DNA of 64,000 nt from Nannocystis sp. RBIL2 (GTDB lineage: Bacteria > Myxococcota_A > Polyangia > Nannocystales > Nannocystaceae), in assembly GCF_026626745.1 (NCBI RefSeq), contig NZ_JAPNJW010000001.1:5502001-5566000 (forward strand), read 5' to 3'. Both the position numbers and the translations under genes were made by a program. The number at the start of each line of letters is the position of its first letter. Position 1 is the first letter of the stretch. The notes under the pieces are model-generated. The model saw only the letters and a program-made list of their open reading frames with translations, had not been told where the DNA came from and ran no database searches. Positions 36,136 to 45,863 of the stretch are shown here, in pieces.

Positions 36136-36926
36136 CGCCAACCTCCCGCGAACCGGCCGGTCCGCGCGTCCATCGCCCCGTAGAACGCCTTGATCGACGT
36201 CCCGTACTTCGAGAACGAGCGCCGCGTCAGGTCGAGCCGCTCGACGATGCTGTGCAGCCACAGCGGGACCTGCGTCGTGAACTTGAGCTCCAGCACGATC
36301 ATCGACTCGGGCGACTTCTGCGTGACCCCGTCGTCGAGCGCCCGCCAGTTGCGCGGCGGCGCGGTGAACGTCCATTTGTCCATCGCCTGCGCGCGGATCC
36401 GCGTATCCATCGTCACCCGCACGTAGTCGTCGACGCGGCTGAAGTACGGCTCGCGGTCGTAGCGGACCAGCGTGAACGGGCGCAGGTGGAGCGTGCGCGA
36501 CAGCGCCAGGAAGCGCTCGACCGCCGGGCGGTCCTTGCCGGCGATCTCGGCGGGGATCGGCGCAGCGGGGTCGGACAGCAGCGTCGCCCAGCACGCGCGC
36601 GGCACCCGGCCGCGGGTCTTGGTGATGACGTCGTTGATGCGCCGCTTGACCTCGAAGAACACCGGGCTGCCCGGCGACTCCGCGTAACCGCGCACGCGCA
36701 TCTTGATGCGATCGACCTGCTCGTGCTCGTTGGCCCAGTAGAGGCCCATCAGCGGCGAGTCGAGGTACAGGCTCTCGATCGTGTAGCGCCCGCCCGGGCT
36801 GCGGCCGGCGTACGGATCGATGTCACAGAACGGCCGGATCGCCGCGCGCAGCCGCGCCGCGGTCACGTCGTCGATCAAGTACTTGTATTCGCGCCTCTCG
36901 ATCACGTTTGCCGTCACTACGGACAT
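36132..36926 (-). CDS. VTC-domain protein (polyphosphate-polymerase-like)
   Basis: 264 residues from ATG 36926. The VTC tunnel fold (PF09359, CYTH-like triphosphate tunnel superfamily) is recognisable from its charged beta-strands: IERREYKYLID (10-20), YTIESLYLDSP (about 47), RIKMRVRGYAESPGSPVFFEVKRRIN (about 72-97), TLVRYDREPYF, YVRVTMDTRI, MIVLELKFTTQVPLWLHSIVERL and SFSKYGTSIKAFYGAM (the end helix with SKYxxSI). The Lys/Arg/Glu set that binds polyphosphate and metal in yeast Vtc4 appears present. It probably makes or binds polyphosphate, or phosphorylates a partner, at the cytosolic face. It is the first gene of the five-gene minus-strand operon and divergent from the CotH gene 600 bp away. 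Confidence 0.9.
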   Translation of the reverse strand: MSVVTANVIERREYKYLIDDVTAARLRAAIRPFCDIDPYAGRSPGGRYTIESLYLDSPLMGLYWANEHEQVDRIKMRVRGYAESPGSPVFFEVKRRINDVITKTRGRVPRACWATLLSDPAAPIPAEIAGKDRPAVERFLALSRTLHLRPFTLVRYDREPYFSRVDDYVRVTMDTRIRAQAMDKWTFTAPPRNWRALDDGVTQKSPESMIVLELKFTTQVPLWLHSIVERLDLTRRSFSKYGTSIKAFYGAMDARTGRFAGGWR

Positions 36927-37315
36927 GACACATCGCCCTCCGTCGTCGCCGCGCCCCACGGCGCGCTGGTTGTGCTGCAATCGCCGCAGCGATCGTTCGG
37001 GCCGGGGATGCCCGCGATTTCACATCCGTCCATCCTAGGACCGCCTGCGCCCCGAGACCGTGAGCTCGAGCATTCCCTGGCTCGATCGGGCCGTGCACCC
37101 GGTCGCCGGCCCGCTCCACGGCGTCGCCCGCGGCCGCCGGGATCACACGCGCAGCGCCCGCCCCGTCCGCCTCGTCCTGCCCCCGCCGCGATCGTGGCGG
37201 CCGTCGCTTTCCCGGCGCATTCGTGCGCACGGGCCCCGGCGATCACTCCATCGCCGAAACCGCCGCCGGGCCCCCCCGCCGCGGCTGCCCCGCCGGCTTT
37301 CGCCGCCGTACCCCG
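36927..37315. other. Divergent control region between VTC operon and CotH gene (distal part)
   Basis: No gene; all frames are Arg/Ala/Pro-rich shadows. With 37316-37526 it forms a 600-bp non-coding region, unusually long for this window, consistent with complex control. Confidence 0.4.
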
Positions 37316-37483
37316 GTGACGCGGACCACCCGCGTCAGGCCCCCCCTTACGTGACGCATTCGACACCCACAAGGCCGATCCGTGGCGCCCTGTGCTCAAT
37401 GGGTTTACGCTGCAATCGTCGACTTCGCGCGCGCGCATCGTATATACGGATCCCGTTAGATCCGTGACGCACTTCCGTGACGC
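37316..37483 (+). promoter_or_regulatory. Four GTGACGC boxes upstream of the CotH gene
   Basis: GTGACGC occurs at 37316, 37351, 37464 and 37477; the last two are part of a direct repeat TCCGTGACGC with 13-nt period. A dyad ACGGATC-N6-GATCCGT (37446-37465) overlaps the third box, and TATATA sits at 37441-37446. This looks like an operator array just upstream of the CotH start at 37527. Confidence 0.45.
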
Positions 37484-37526
37484 GCCGCCCTTGAATCAAT
37501 GACCACCCTCTGCAGATTGGTCGAAT

Positions 37527-38951
<1,425 letters not shown>

Positions 38952-38955
38952 ATCG

Positions 38956-40002
38956 TCAACCCGCCCCGCGCGCACGGAGCTGCGCCGCGGCCTCCGGCCA
39001 GCGCTCCGCCCACGCGCGCAGCGCCGCGGTCGTCACCGCTCTGACCGCCGGCTGCGCCGCCGGCGTGCGGAGGTTCTCGCGGACCGGTCGACCGAATTGC
39101 ACATCGGCGAGCAGGACCGCCACCGCCGCCGACAACCCGGCCCGTCGCGCCGCCGCGCCCCGCCGCGGGAAGAAGCCGCGCAACGCGTCGAGCAAGCCGT
39201 CGAGATGGGTCCCGTCGACGGTGCGCGCTAAGTTGACGAAGGTGTGAAAGATCGGCGGGTCCGTCGAACCGTCGCCCCACGCGAGCGCGACCTCGACGTC
39301 GATGGGTCCCTCCGGACCCTCGACCACTTCGCGCCGCCGAGCGACTCCGCCGAGCGCGTCACCGCACGACAGGGCCACCAGCTCCGCCAATCCACGCCCG
39401 TGGCGCTCGCCGGCCCCCGGCCACGACAGGCGCAGCTGCGGCAGCAGGAATGACAGATCCAGGAGCCGCTTGAACAGCGTCACCTGCGGCACCGCGATCG
39501 GCGCGAAGATCTGCGGATCTGCCCGAAAGCGAATGCGCGTACCCGACGGCGAGTCCGTCGATTCGACGTGCATCGGCTCCAGCGGCACACCGCGGCAGTA
39601 ACGCCGCGTCGCCCGGCGCCCCGCGTGCACCGTGACGATCTCGAACCGCTCGCTGAGCGCATTGACGGCCGCGAGACCGGCCCCGCCGAACCCCAGATGC
39701 ACGTGCGGGCGATGCCCGTCGACCGTCGGTCGCTCGAAGCGCCGCTCGAGGATCTCGGCGAGCGACCGGCGCCCATCCTCACCGTCCGCCGCGATCCCGG
39801 GCCCGTCGTCGCGGACGACGATGCTGTCGTCGTCCTCCACCTGCACATCGAGCCGCGAGCAGTTCCCGACGAGCGCCCGGTCGACGGCGTTGGCGACCAG
39901 CTCGAGCGCCATGTTCATCACGCCGGTCCCGTCCTGCAGGTTGCCGACGTACATGCCCGGTCGCCGGCGCACCATCTCGGTCGGCTCGGTCGGCTCGATC
40001 AT
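38956..40002 (-). CDS. Stand-alone GyrB/ParE-like ATPase domain (no Toprim)
   Basis: 348 residues from ATG 40002. The start MVRRRPGMYVGNLQDGTGVMNMALELVANAVDRALVGNC follows GyrB almost residue by residue (E34, N38, D41). DDGPGI (65-70) and GFGGAGLAAVNALSERFEIVTVHAGRRATRRYCRG (104 on) give the rest of the ATP site. The transducer-like half follows (GTRIRFRADPQIF; HTFVNLARTVDGTHLDGLLDAL). At the transducer QTK position the sequence reads FGRPVRENLRTP, so the lysine that contacts the gamma-phosphate is missing. The Toprim and C-terminal domains are absent. It cannot be a gyrase on its own; it may be a regulator, decoy or subunit. It is 4 nt from the CotH gene end (convergent) and follows the hydrolase gene by 11 nt. 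Confidence 0.85.
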   Translation of the reverse strand: MIEPTEPTEMVRRRPGMYVGNLQDGTGVMNMALELVANAVDRALVGNCSRLDVQVEDDDSIVVRDDGPGIAADGEDGRRSLAEILERRFERPTVDGHRPHVHLGFGGAGLAAVNALSERFEIVTVHAGRRATRRYCRGVPLEPMHVESTDSPSGTRIRFRADPQIFAPIAVPQVTLFKRLLDLSFLLPQLRLSWPGAGERHGRGLAELVALSCGDALGGVARRREVVEGPEGPIDVEVALAWGDGSTDPPIFHTFVNLARTVDGTHLDGLLDALRGFFPRRGAAARRAGLSAAVAVLLADVQFGRPVRENLRTPAAQPAVRAVTTAALRAWAERWPEAAAQLRARGAG

Positions 40003-40013
40003 TCGCGCCTGTC

Positions 40014-41138
40014 CTACCAATCGATCGCCACCGGCTCGAACCACTGCGGCGGGTAGCCGTAATCCTCGCCGCACTCGTCGATCACCCCGAACTCGCGCGC
40101 GCTGACGCCGGTGACCTCGTACGTCGAGCCGACCACCAGGCTCGCGCACCTGCTCTCGGCCTCCGGGTCCCAGTGCAGCGACCCCGTCACCGCGTCGGGC
40201 ATGAACACCTCGCTGTTGCGCACGCACCTCACGCGCACGCGCTCGAGCGCAGGCAGGCGCAGCACCTCACGCAGCTCGGCCAGCCGGGCCGCCGCGATCG
40301 CGCGCCAGTCGGCGTAGCCGAGCATCTCCAGCACGCAGGCCGCGAACACCCGCGGGCGGTTCAGCGGCAGCAACGCGTCGCAGTCGTCCTCGCCGCGGAA
40401 GCCGGCCGTCGGGCAGCGCTCGACCCAGCGGTCGGCGATGCGATACAGCGAGCGCACGCTCATCCCGGCCAGCAGGATGTGGACCTCCGGTCGCAGCTCC
40501 TCCAGCCGCGCCAGCAAGTGGTCCTCGGTGCCCGCGCGCAGCTCGTCGGCCAGCGGACCCGGCGCGCTCAGCAACATCTCGCGGATGTCCGCTCGGACAT
40601 GGTCGAAAGCACAAGTGAGTCCGCGGTTCCCGGCCTCCGCCGACCACACCCCGCGCTGCGTCGTCGCCCGCCAGAACACCGCGCGGCTGCGACGGTGCTC
40701 GCCCATCGCCGCCCACGCCAGCGCGCGCCGCAGGTGCCGCAGCCGGCGCGCCCGCGGCGGACCGGCGCCGATCGTCGGCTCGAACAGCACCAGCTGGCGC
40801 ACCAGCTCGGGCCGCCGCAGGGCCGCGTGGATCGCCGCCGCGCTGCCTCCCGCCCACGCCACCACCTCGGCCGCCTCGCCCATGCTCTCGATCACCGCGA
40901 TCAGATCGTCGCCGTGGGTCGCCCACCAGCGCTGCGGCGCGACCGTCCCGCGGCTGTCGCCCCAGCCGCGGCGATCGTAGGTGACGACGCGAAGGTGCCG
41001 CGCCAGGTGCTCGGCGGTCGCTGCGAGCCCGCGCCGCGTCGTCCCGGTCGGATGGACGAGCACCACCGGCTCGCCCTGTCCGCGCGATTCGCCGACCAGC
41101 GCCACGCCGTCGGGCCGCCTGAGGGACCACGAGCGCAC
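40014..41138 (-). CDS. Alpha/beta-hydrolase-fold protein with degenerate triad and SH3-like tail
   Basis: 374 residues. Residues 1-235 are an alpha/beta-hydrolase: oxyanion loop VVLVHPTGTTRRG, VVTYDRRGWGDSRG and nucleophile elbow AWAGGSAAA (Ser99). The acid strand reads HILLAGMSVRSLYR with no Asp, and the place of the catalytic His (usually GxGHxxPLExP) reads GEDDCDALLPLNRPRVF, so His is missing. The last about 100 residues form an extra domain (VRVRCVRNSEVFMPDAVTGSL, LVVGSTYEVTGVSAREFGVIDECGEDYGYPPQWFEPV), an SH3-like small domain common at the ends of unrelated bacterial proteins. Probably a binding or regulatory protein rather than an esterase. It likely shares an operon with the GyrB-like gene (11 nt apart). 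Confidence 0.8.
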   Translation of the reverse strand: MRSWSLRRPDGVALVGESRGQGEPVVLVHPTGTTRRGLAATAEHLARHLRVVTYDRRGWGDSRGTVAPQRWWATHGDDLIAVIESMGEAAEVVAWAGGSAAAIHAALRRPELVRQLVLFEPTIGAGPPRARRLRHLRRALAWAAMGEHRRSRAVFWRATTQRGVWSAEAGNRGLTCAFDHVRADIREMLLSAPGPLADELRAGTEDHLLARLEELRPEVHILLAGMSVRSLYRIADRWVERCPTAGFRGEDDCDALLPLNRPRVFAACVLEMLGYADWRAIAAARLAELREVLRLPALERVRVRCVRNSEVFMPDAVTGSLHWDPEAESRCASLVVGSTYEVTGVSAREFGVIDECGEDYGYPPQWFEPVAIDW

Positions 41139-41214
41139 GCGTCATGGTCGCACGAGTTCGTCCACCCGTCAGCCCCCGATCGGCGGCGCCCGCCCGCCTG
41201 GTACCATTCCACGC

Positions 41215-42756
41215 ATGAACTCGCCTGCGCGCTCTTGCTCCTTCGCCCTCGTGCTCGCGCTCGTGAGCGCGTGTCCGGGCGACCCCGCGACCACCAGCGA
41301 GGGCGAGACGTCGAGCTCGACCGGCGCGACCACAGCAGGCTCGACAGTGACAAGCGACGGCGCGACCGCGACCACCGCCGGCGAACCGACCGCCACCGCC
41401 GAGCCCACGACTTCGAGCACCTCGACCGCGAGCACCGGCGACACCACCACCACCGGCGGCCCCGAGGAAGCCGGCCTGTGGCTGGTGCCGCTCGCCGGTA
41501 CCGAGGCCGTGAGCGGGCACAGCGTCGTCGTCACCGAGCAGGGTGATGTCGTCGTCGCCGGCGTGTTCAGCGGCACCATGCCGCTGGACGGCGAGATCCT
41601 CACCAGCGCCGGCGGCCTCGATCTGTTCGTGGCCCGCTGGACGGCCGCCGGCGAGCTCCTGTGGGCCCGGCGCTTCGGCGGCCCCGGCGACGAGCACGAA
41701 GCGACGATCACCGCCGGCAGCGACGGGCGCCTCCTGCTCGTCGCCGAGTTCAACGACGCCCTCGAGCTGCCCGGTTTGCCGCCGCTCGTCTCGCTCGGCC
41801 TCAGCGACATCCTCGTGCTGCGGCTCGACGCCGAGGGCGAGCCCGAGTGGGCGCGCAGCTTCGGCAGCCCAGGCGTCGAGCTCGAGCCGCGCGCGGTCCT
41901 CGACGGCGCCGGCGACATCCTCCTCTCCGCCGCCTTCGAGTCCATCATCGACCTCGGCGGCGGCCCGCTCGTCGCCGCCGACGCGCACGACCTCCTGCTC
42001 GCCAAGCTCGACGTCGACGGCTCCCACGTGTGGTCGAAGACCTTCGGCAACCTCGCCGACGTCAGCGCCCACGACCTCGCCGTCGGCGAGGACGGCGACG
42101 TCGCGGTCGCCGGATGGTTCGCCAACTCGATCGACCTCGGCGGCGGCCCGCTCCTCGACGGCGGCGCCTACCTGGCGGTGTTCGACGGCGACAGCGGCGA
42201 GCATCGCTGGTCGAAGCAGCTCGGCAGCGGCAACTCGGCCGGCTGCGGCGCCCGCTTCGCGGCCGACGGCGGCGTGCTGCTCGCGGGGTGGTTCCAGGGC
42301 AGCATCGACTTCGGCGCCGGCCCATCGCTCGCCACCGACGCGGACGCCGACCACTTCGCCGTCCGCTACGACGCCGACGGCGAGCTCGCGTGGGCCGGCG
42401 TGCACGGCGGCACGGGCGTGGACTCCGGCTGCGGCGTCGCGGCCGGCCCCGCAGGCAGCTGGGTCCTCGGCGGCACCTTCAACCGGCAGATCGAATTCGG
42501 CGGCGAGCTCCTGACCAAAAAGACAGCCCCGTGCGCCTTCCTGGCCAGCCTCGACGACAGCGGCGAGCACCGCTGGTCGATGCCGCTGTGCGCCGCCGCG
42601 GGCGGCGGGGTCGACCGGATCGCCACCTATCCCGAAGGACACGTGGTGCTCCTGGCCCGCTTCGCCGGCCCCGTCTCGCTGTTCGGCCACTCGTTCGACG
42701 CGCCCGCGCCCTACGGCCTCGTCGCCCGCGTCCCTGTCGACCTGCTGGAGCCCTGA
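41215..42756 (+). CDS. Beta-propeller (SBBP-like) lipoprotein
   Basis: 513 residues from ATG 41215. Lipobox LALVSAC (Cys about 21), then about 60 residues of Thr/Ser/Ala linker. The body is repeats of about 50 residues of the form G-DIVVAG.F.G.....G....A.G..D.FVA....G..LWAR.FGG (SGTMPLDGEILTSAGGLDLFVARWTAAGELLWARRFGGPGDE; DAHDLLLAKLDVDGSHVWSKTFGN; DADHFAVRYDADGELAWAGVHGG). I count about seven blades. Such SBBP propellers are surface-exposed binding proteins. It is divergent from the hydrolase gene (76 bp between) and followed by a strong hairpin. Confidence 0.88.
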   Translation: MNSPARSCSFALVLALVSACPGDPATTSEGETSSSTGATTAGSTVTSDGATATTAGEPTATAEPTTSSTSTASTGDTTTTGGPEEAGLWLVPLAGTEAVSGHSVVVTEQGDVVVAGVFSGTMPLDGEILTSAGGLDLFVARWTAAGELLWARRFGGPGDEHEATITAGSDGRLLLVAEFNDALELPGLPPLVSLGLSDILVLRLDAEGEPEWARSFGSPGVELEPRAVLDGAGDILLSAAFESIIDLGGGPLVAADAHDLLLAKLDVDGSHVWSKTFGNLADVSAHDLAVGEDGDVAVAGWFANSIDLGGGPLLDGGAYLAVFDGDSGEHRWSKQLGSGNSAGCGARFAADGGVLLAGWFQGSIDFGAGPSLATDADADHFAVRYDADGELAWAGVHGGTGVDSGCGVAAGPAGSWVLGGTFNRQIEFGGELLTKKTAPCAFLASLDDSGEHRWSMPLCAAAGGGVDRIATYPEGHVVLLARFAGPVSLFGHSFDAPAPYGLVARVPVDLLEP

Positions 42757-42763
42757 TCGCGAC

Positions 42764-42791
42764 CGCGGCCGCACCCGAGGGCGCGGCCGCG
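42764..42791. terminator. GC hairpin between convergent genes
   Basis: CGCGGCCGC-N10-GCGGCCGCG, perfect 9-bp stem, 7 nt after the propeller gene. A second small stem (GTCGG-N6-CCGAC, 42798-42813) abuts the end of the transporter gene. Confidence 0.5.
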
Positions 42792-42814
42792 TCGCACGTC
42801 GGTGCGCGCCGACT

Positions 42815-44185
42815 TCAGTCCAGGAACCAGAAGTACAGGTACGCGTGGGCGACCGCGATGCTGCCGAGCATCAGCGGGAACGCCAGCTTGGTGTACGTCA
42901 GGAACTTGAACTGCACGCCCTCGCGCTCCGCCAGGCCGGCCACGGTCAGGTTGGCGCTCGCGCCGACCAGGGTGCCGTTGCCGCCGAGGCACGCGCCGAG
43001 CGACAGGGCCCACCACAGCGGCAGCACGCCTTCGGTGCCGCCCATCGCCGGGGTCATGCTCTTGATCAGCGGGATCATGGTGGCGACGAACGGGATGTTG
43101 TCGATGATGGCCGACAGCACCGCCGAGGCCCACAGGATCACCACCGCCGTGACGTTGCGGTCGCCGCCGGTGACGTCGACCAGGCCGTGGGCGAGGTGGT
43201 CGAGCAGGCCGGCGTGCTCCACCCCGGCGACGACCATGAACAGGCCGACGAAGAAGAAGATCGTGACCCACTCGACCTCGCCGAAGATGTCCTGCACGCG
43301 GTGCGACTGGTCGTGGCCCGGGTGCTTGCGGATGTAGAGGAACATCAGCACCGCGGCGCCGAACATCGCCACCGTGCCGGGCTCGATCCCGGTCTGCCGC
43401 GAGGTCACGAAGCCGGCCAGCACCGCGAACAGCACGCCGAGCGAGCTGACCAATAGGCCGTGGTCCTTGATCGATTCGGCCGGCTCCAGCGCCATGATCT
43501 TGCGCTGCGCCTCCGGGTTGGCGCGCAGCTTCTTGCCCCAAATCGCGTGCAGCGCCAGCACCTGCAGCGCGATCAGCACGCCGACCACGGGCGCCAGGTT
43601 GCGCACGAAGTCGTTGAACGACAGCGAGGCCGCCGAGCCGATGAGGATGTTCGGCGGGTCGCCGATCAGCGTCGCGGTGCCGCCGATGTTGGACGCGAAG
43701 ATCTCCGCGAACAGGAACGGGTAGGCCGGCACGTCGAGCTCGCGCGCCACCAGCAGCGTGACTGGCGTGATGAGCAGGACCGTCGTCACGTTGTCGAGCA
43801 GCGCCGACAGCACCGCCGTCACCAGGGTGAGCATGATGAGCAGCTTCCACGGCACGCCGCCGGCCTTGCGCGCCGACCAGAAGGCGATGAACTGGAAGAT
43901 GCCGCTCTTCCGCGTGATGTTGACGAGGATCATCATCCCCGTCAAAAGCGCGATGGTGTTGAAGTCGACGCCGTGGATGGCCTGCTCCTGGGTGAGCACG
44001 CCGAGGCTGATCATCAAGCCCGCGCCGAGCAGCGCCACCACGGCGCGATTGATCTTCTCCGACATGATCGCGGCATAGGTGAGGACGAGCAGCGCGGTGG
44101 CCAGCCAGAGGGGATCGAGGCCGAAGATCACGTGTTCGGGCATGGTGAAGATGTCTCGTGGGTCATGATGCAAGAGCCAGCTCAC
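42815..44185 (-). CDS. NhaD/ArsB-type (ion transporter superfamily) membrane protein
   Basis: 456 residues, about twelve membrane helices. The superfamily repeats are clear: GVDFNTIALLTGMMILVNITRKSGIFQFIA, ALLDNVTTVLLITPVTL (conserved DNVTT in the first half) with NIGGTATLIGDPPNILIGSAA, and the mirrored SAIIDNIPFVATMIPLI with GGNGTLVGASANLTVAGLAE in the second half. The GTATLIGDPPN motif and total length fit NhaD Na+/H+ antiporters and CitMHS/ArsB relatives. Predicted inner-membrane Na+/H+ or anion transporter. A second possible start (MPEHVIFG) lies 14 residues in. It seems monocistronic, with a 1-kb non-coding stretch upstream. Confidence 0.88.
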   Translation of the reverse strand: MSWLLHHDPRDIFTMPEHVIFGLDPLWLATALLVLTYAAIMSEKINRAVVALLGAGLMISLGVLTQEQAIHGVDFNTIALLTGMMILVNITRKSGIFQFIAFWSARKAGGVPWKLLIMLTLVTAVLSALLDNVTTVLLITPVTLLVARELDVPAYPFLFAEIFASNIGGTATLIGDPPNILIGSAASLSFNDFVRNLAPVVGVLIALQVLALHAIWGKKLRANPEAQRKIMALEPAESIKDHGLLVSSLGVLFAVLAGFVTSRQTGIEPGTVAMFGAAVLMFLYIRKHPGHDQSHRVQDIFGEVEWVTIFFFVGLFMVVAGVEHAGLLDHLAHGLVDVTGGDRNVTAVVILWASAVLSAIIDNIPFVATMIPLIKSMTPAMGGTEGVLPLWWALSLGACLGGNGTLVGASANLTVAGLAEREGVQFKFLTYTKLAFPLMLGSIAVAHAYLYFWFLD

Positions 44186-45239
44186 GCCGAGCTCTTGCCT
44201 GCGCGGCGGGGCTTAGCCCAAGCGAATCGCGCTTGCTATCACCCGAACCGTGAGTCTACGCGGCGCGGTCTGCGAGGCGCTGCAATCAATGCACAGCGGA
44301 CTCGGCTGCCATCGCAAGCCGGTCCAGCGCCGCGTATCCAGCCGCCCGCAGCCCCACGAATCGACGCCCGCGAATCACCGGCTCGATGCAGTGCGACCGA
44401 TCGTTCGCAGCACCGCGATTCGATGTCGCGATCGCTGCTGTGAGCACGCGCGGCGATCGAATCGGCAGACGGCGCCTGGCTCGCCTCGTGAGGATCACGT
44501 CGTCAGGTCATGTGTCCGCGAGTCGAAGTCACCGAGCAACATCACCGGCCGCAGCGGCGCACCCGCCGACGGCAAAGAAAACTTCATGAGCGCCGGAGCC
44601 CCTGAGAGAACCTGTCCGTGTGACCATCCGCGCGAGTCGAAGCGGCGGAAGCAATCCGATCGAGTACGGCCGGCTCGACTCGGAGCCGGGCAAGCTCATG
44701 ACGTCGAGCGCGGCGCGACCTCCCGATCGATCGAGGTCGAAAGTCATCACGACCTCGGTCTCGCGCTCGCGCTGCCATGGACCTGCGCACGTCGTGCTCG
44801 TGTCGACCTCGGTCGGCGAGCTCGCTGCCGTCGGCCGTGACTCCGTCCCCCGCACGCCATGCTCGTGCCGAACGCGGTCGCCGCGCTCGCGCTGCCATGA
44901 GCCGTGAGCCGGCCCCGATCGTCGTGCTCATGCCGCCTTCGGTCGTCGTGCTCGCGCGGTTGCCGTCGACCCCGGCCGCCGGCCGCCTCGTCGCCGCATC
45001 CGGCGATCGCATCCGCAGCGACCGTCCGATCACCCAGCCGCCTGCCCGTCGCCCACCGGCAAGCCCCAAACCCGCCGCCGCCCCCTCGCTACCGGCCGCA
45101 GTCGGCAATACCCGATCCCTTCCGGCCGACCGCGGCAAGCCTCGCGCACCTCGCCGCCTCCCCCACTCTCGCGCCATCGGCGCAGGTCCGAAGCTTTTCT
45201 GAGCCATCGCGGGCGGCTCGTGCGACCTCTGAATTCTGG
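44186..45239. other. One-kilobase region without a clear gene, with degenerate repeats
   Basis: Six-frame reading gives only low-quality Arg/Ser/Thr-rich frames. Words such as CGTCGTGCTC, GCGCTCGCGCTGCCATG, TCGACCTCGGTCG and GAGTCGAAG recur at irregular spacing, suggesting decayed tandem duplications rather than coding. It separates the NhaD-like gene and the ECF sigma gene and must hold both promoters. Confidence 0.4.
44762..44899 (+). repeat. Direct repeat of an 18-bp word, 120 bp apart
   Basis: CGCGCTCGCGCTGCCATG at 44762-44779 and 44882-44899, with partly similar flanks (GTCGTGCTC... and CCTCGGTCG versus CTTCGGTCG after each). It appears to be a diverged tandem duplication of about 120-130 bp. 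Confidence 0.6.
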
Positions 45240-45863
45240 ATGCCCCTGCGAGTCGTCCGCAGCGATCAAGAACCCGAGGGGCCGGGAGCGGCCGATGCTG
45301 CGGCCTCGCTGCTCGAGCTCGCGCATGCCGGTGACCCGCGCACGGGAGCTGCCCTGTTCGACCTCGTGGGGGCCCAGGTCAACCGGCTCGTGTGGCGCGT
45401 GCTCGGGGCCGACGAGGACCACGACGACCTCGTGCAGCAGGTCTTCGTCGCCCTCCTCGCTGGCCTCAAGCGCGTCCGCGACCCCGAGGCTCTGCGCGGC
45501 TGGGTCGCCGCGGTCGCCGTCAACACCGTGCGCAGCGAGATTCGCCGCCGCCGCGTGCGGCGATTGTTCGGCTTGCAGGCCGCAGCCGCCGAGCAGGTCC
45601 ACACCCCGACCGCCTCGCACGAGGCGCGCGAGCTGCTCGAGCGGACCTACGGCGTGCTCTCCCGCCTCCCCGCCGACGAGCGGATCGCCTTCGCCCTCCG
45701 CTTCATCGACGAACAGCCGCTCGGCGACGTCGCCGCCGCCTGCGACTGCTCGCTCGCCACCGTCAAGCGCCGGCTGTCCGCCGCCCAGGCCCGCTTCCGC
45801 CGGCTCGCCGAGCGCGACCCGATGCTCGCCGAACACCTGCGCGAACTCGAGGTGAAGCGATGA
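45240..45863 (+). CDS. ECF-type RNA polymerase sigma factor
   Basis: 207 residues from ATG 45240. Region 2 covers about 30-100 (TGAALFDLVGAQVNRLVWRVLGADEDHDDLVQQVFVALLAGLKRVRDPEALRGWVAAVAVNTVRSEIRRRR), with the DDLVQQVF core-binding helix. Region 4 covers about 135-195 (LLERTYGVLSRLPADERIAFALRFIDEQPLGDVAAACDCSLATVKRRLSAAQARF), a helix-turn-helix for the -35 element. Region 3 and a C-terminal extension are absent, as usual for ECFs. It is coupled by ATGA to a FecR-domain membrane protein, its likely anti-sigma, and sits ahead of two Cys-rich lipoproteins and an envelope protein that may be its targets. Confidence 0.93.
   Translation: MPLRVVRSDQEPEGPGAADAAASLLELAHAGDPRTGAALFDLVGAQVNRLVWRVLGADEDHDDLVQQVFVALLAGLKRVRDPEALRGWVAAVAVNTVRSEIRRRRVRRLFGLQAAAAEQVHTPTASHEARELLERTYGVLSRLPADERIAFALRFIDEQPLGDVAAACDCSLATVKRRLSAAQARFRRLAERDPMLAEHLRELEVKR

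Noticed and set aside
44250..45207. Several overlapping frames on both strands
   Set aside because: Arg/Ser-rich, mutually contradictory, and built on degenerate repeats.
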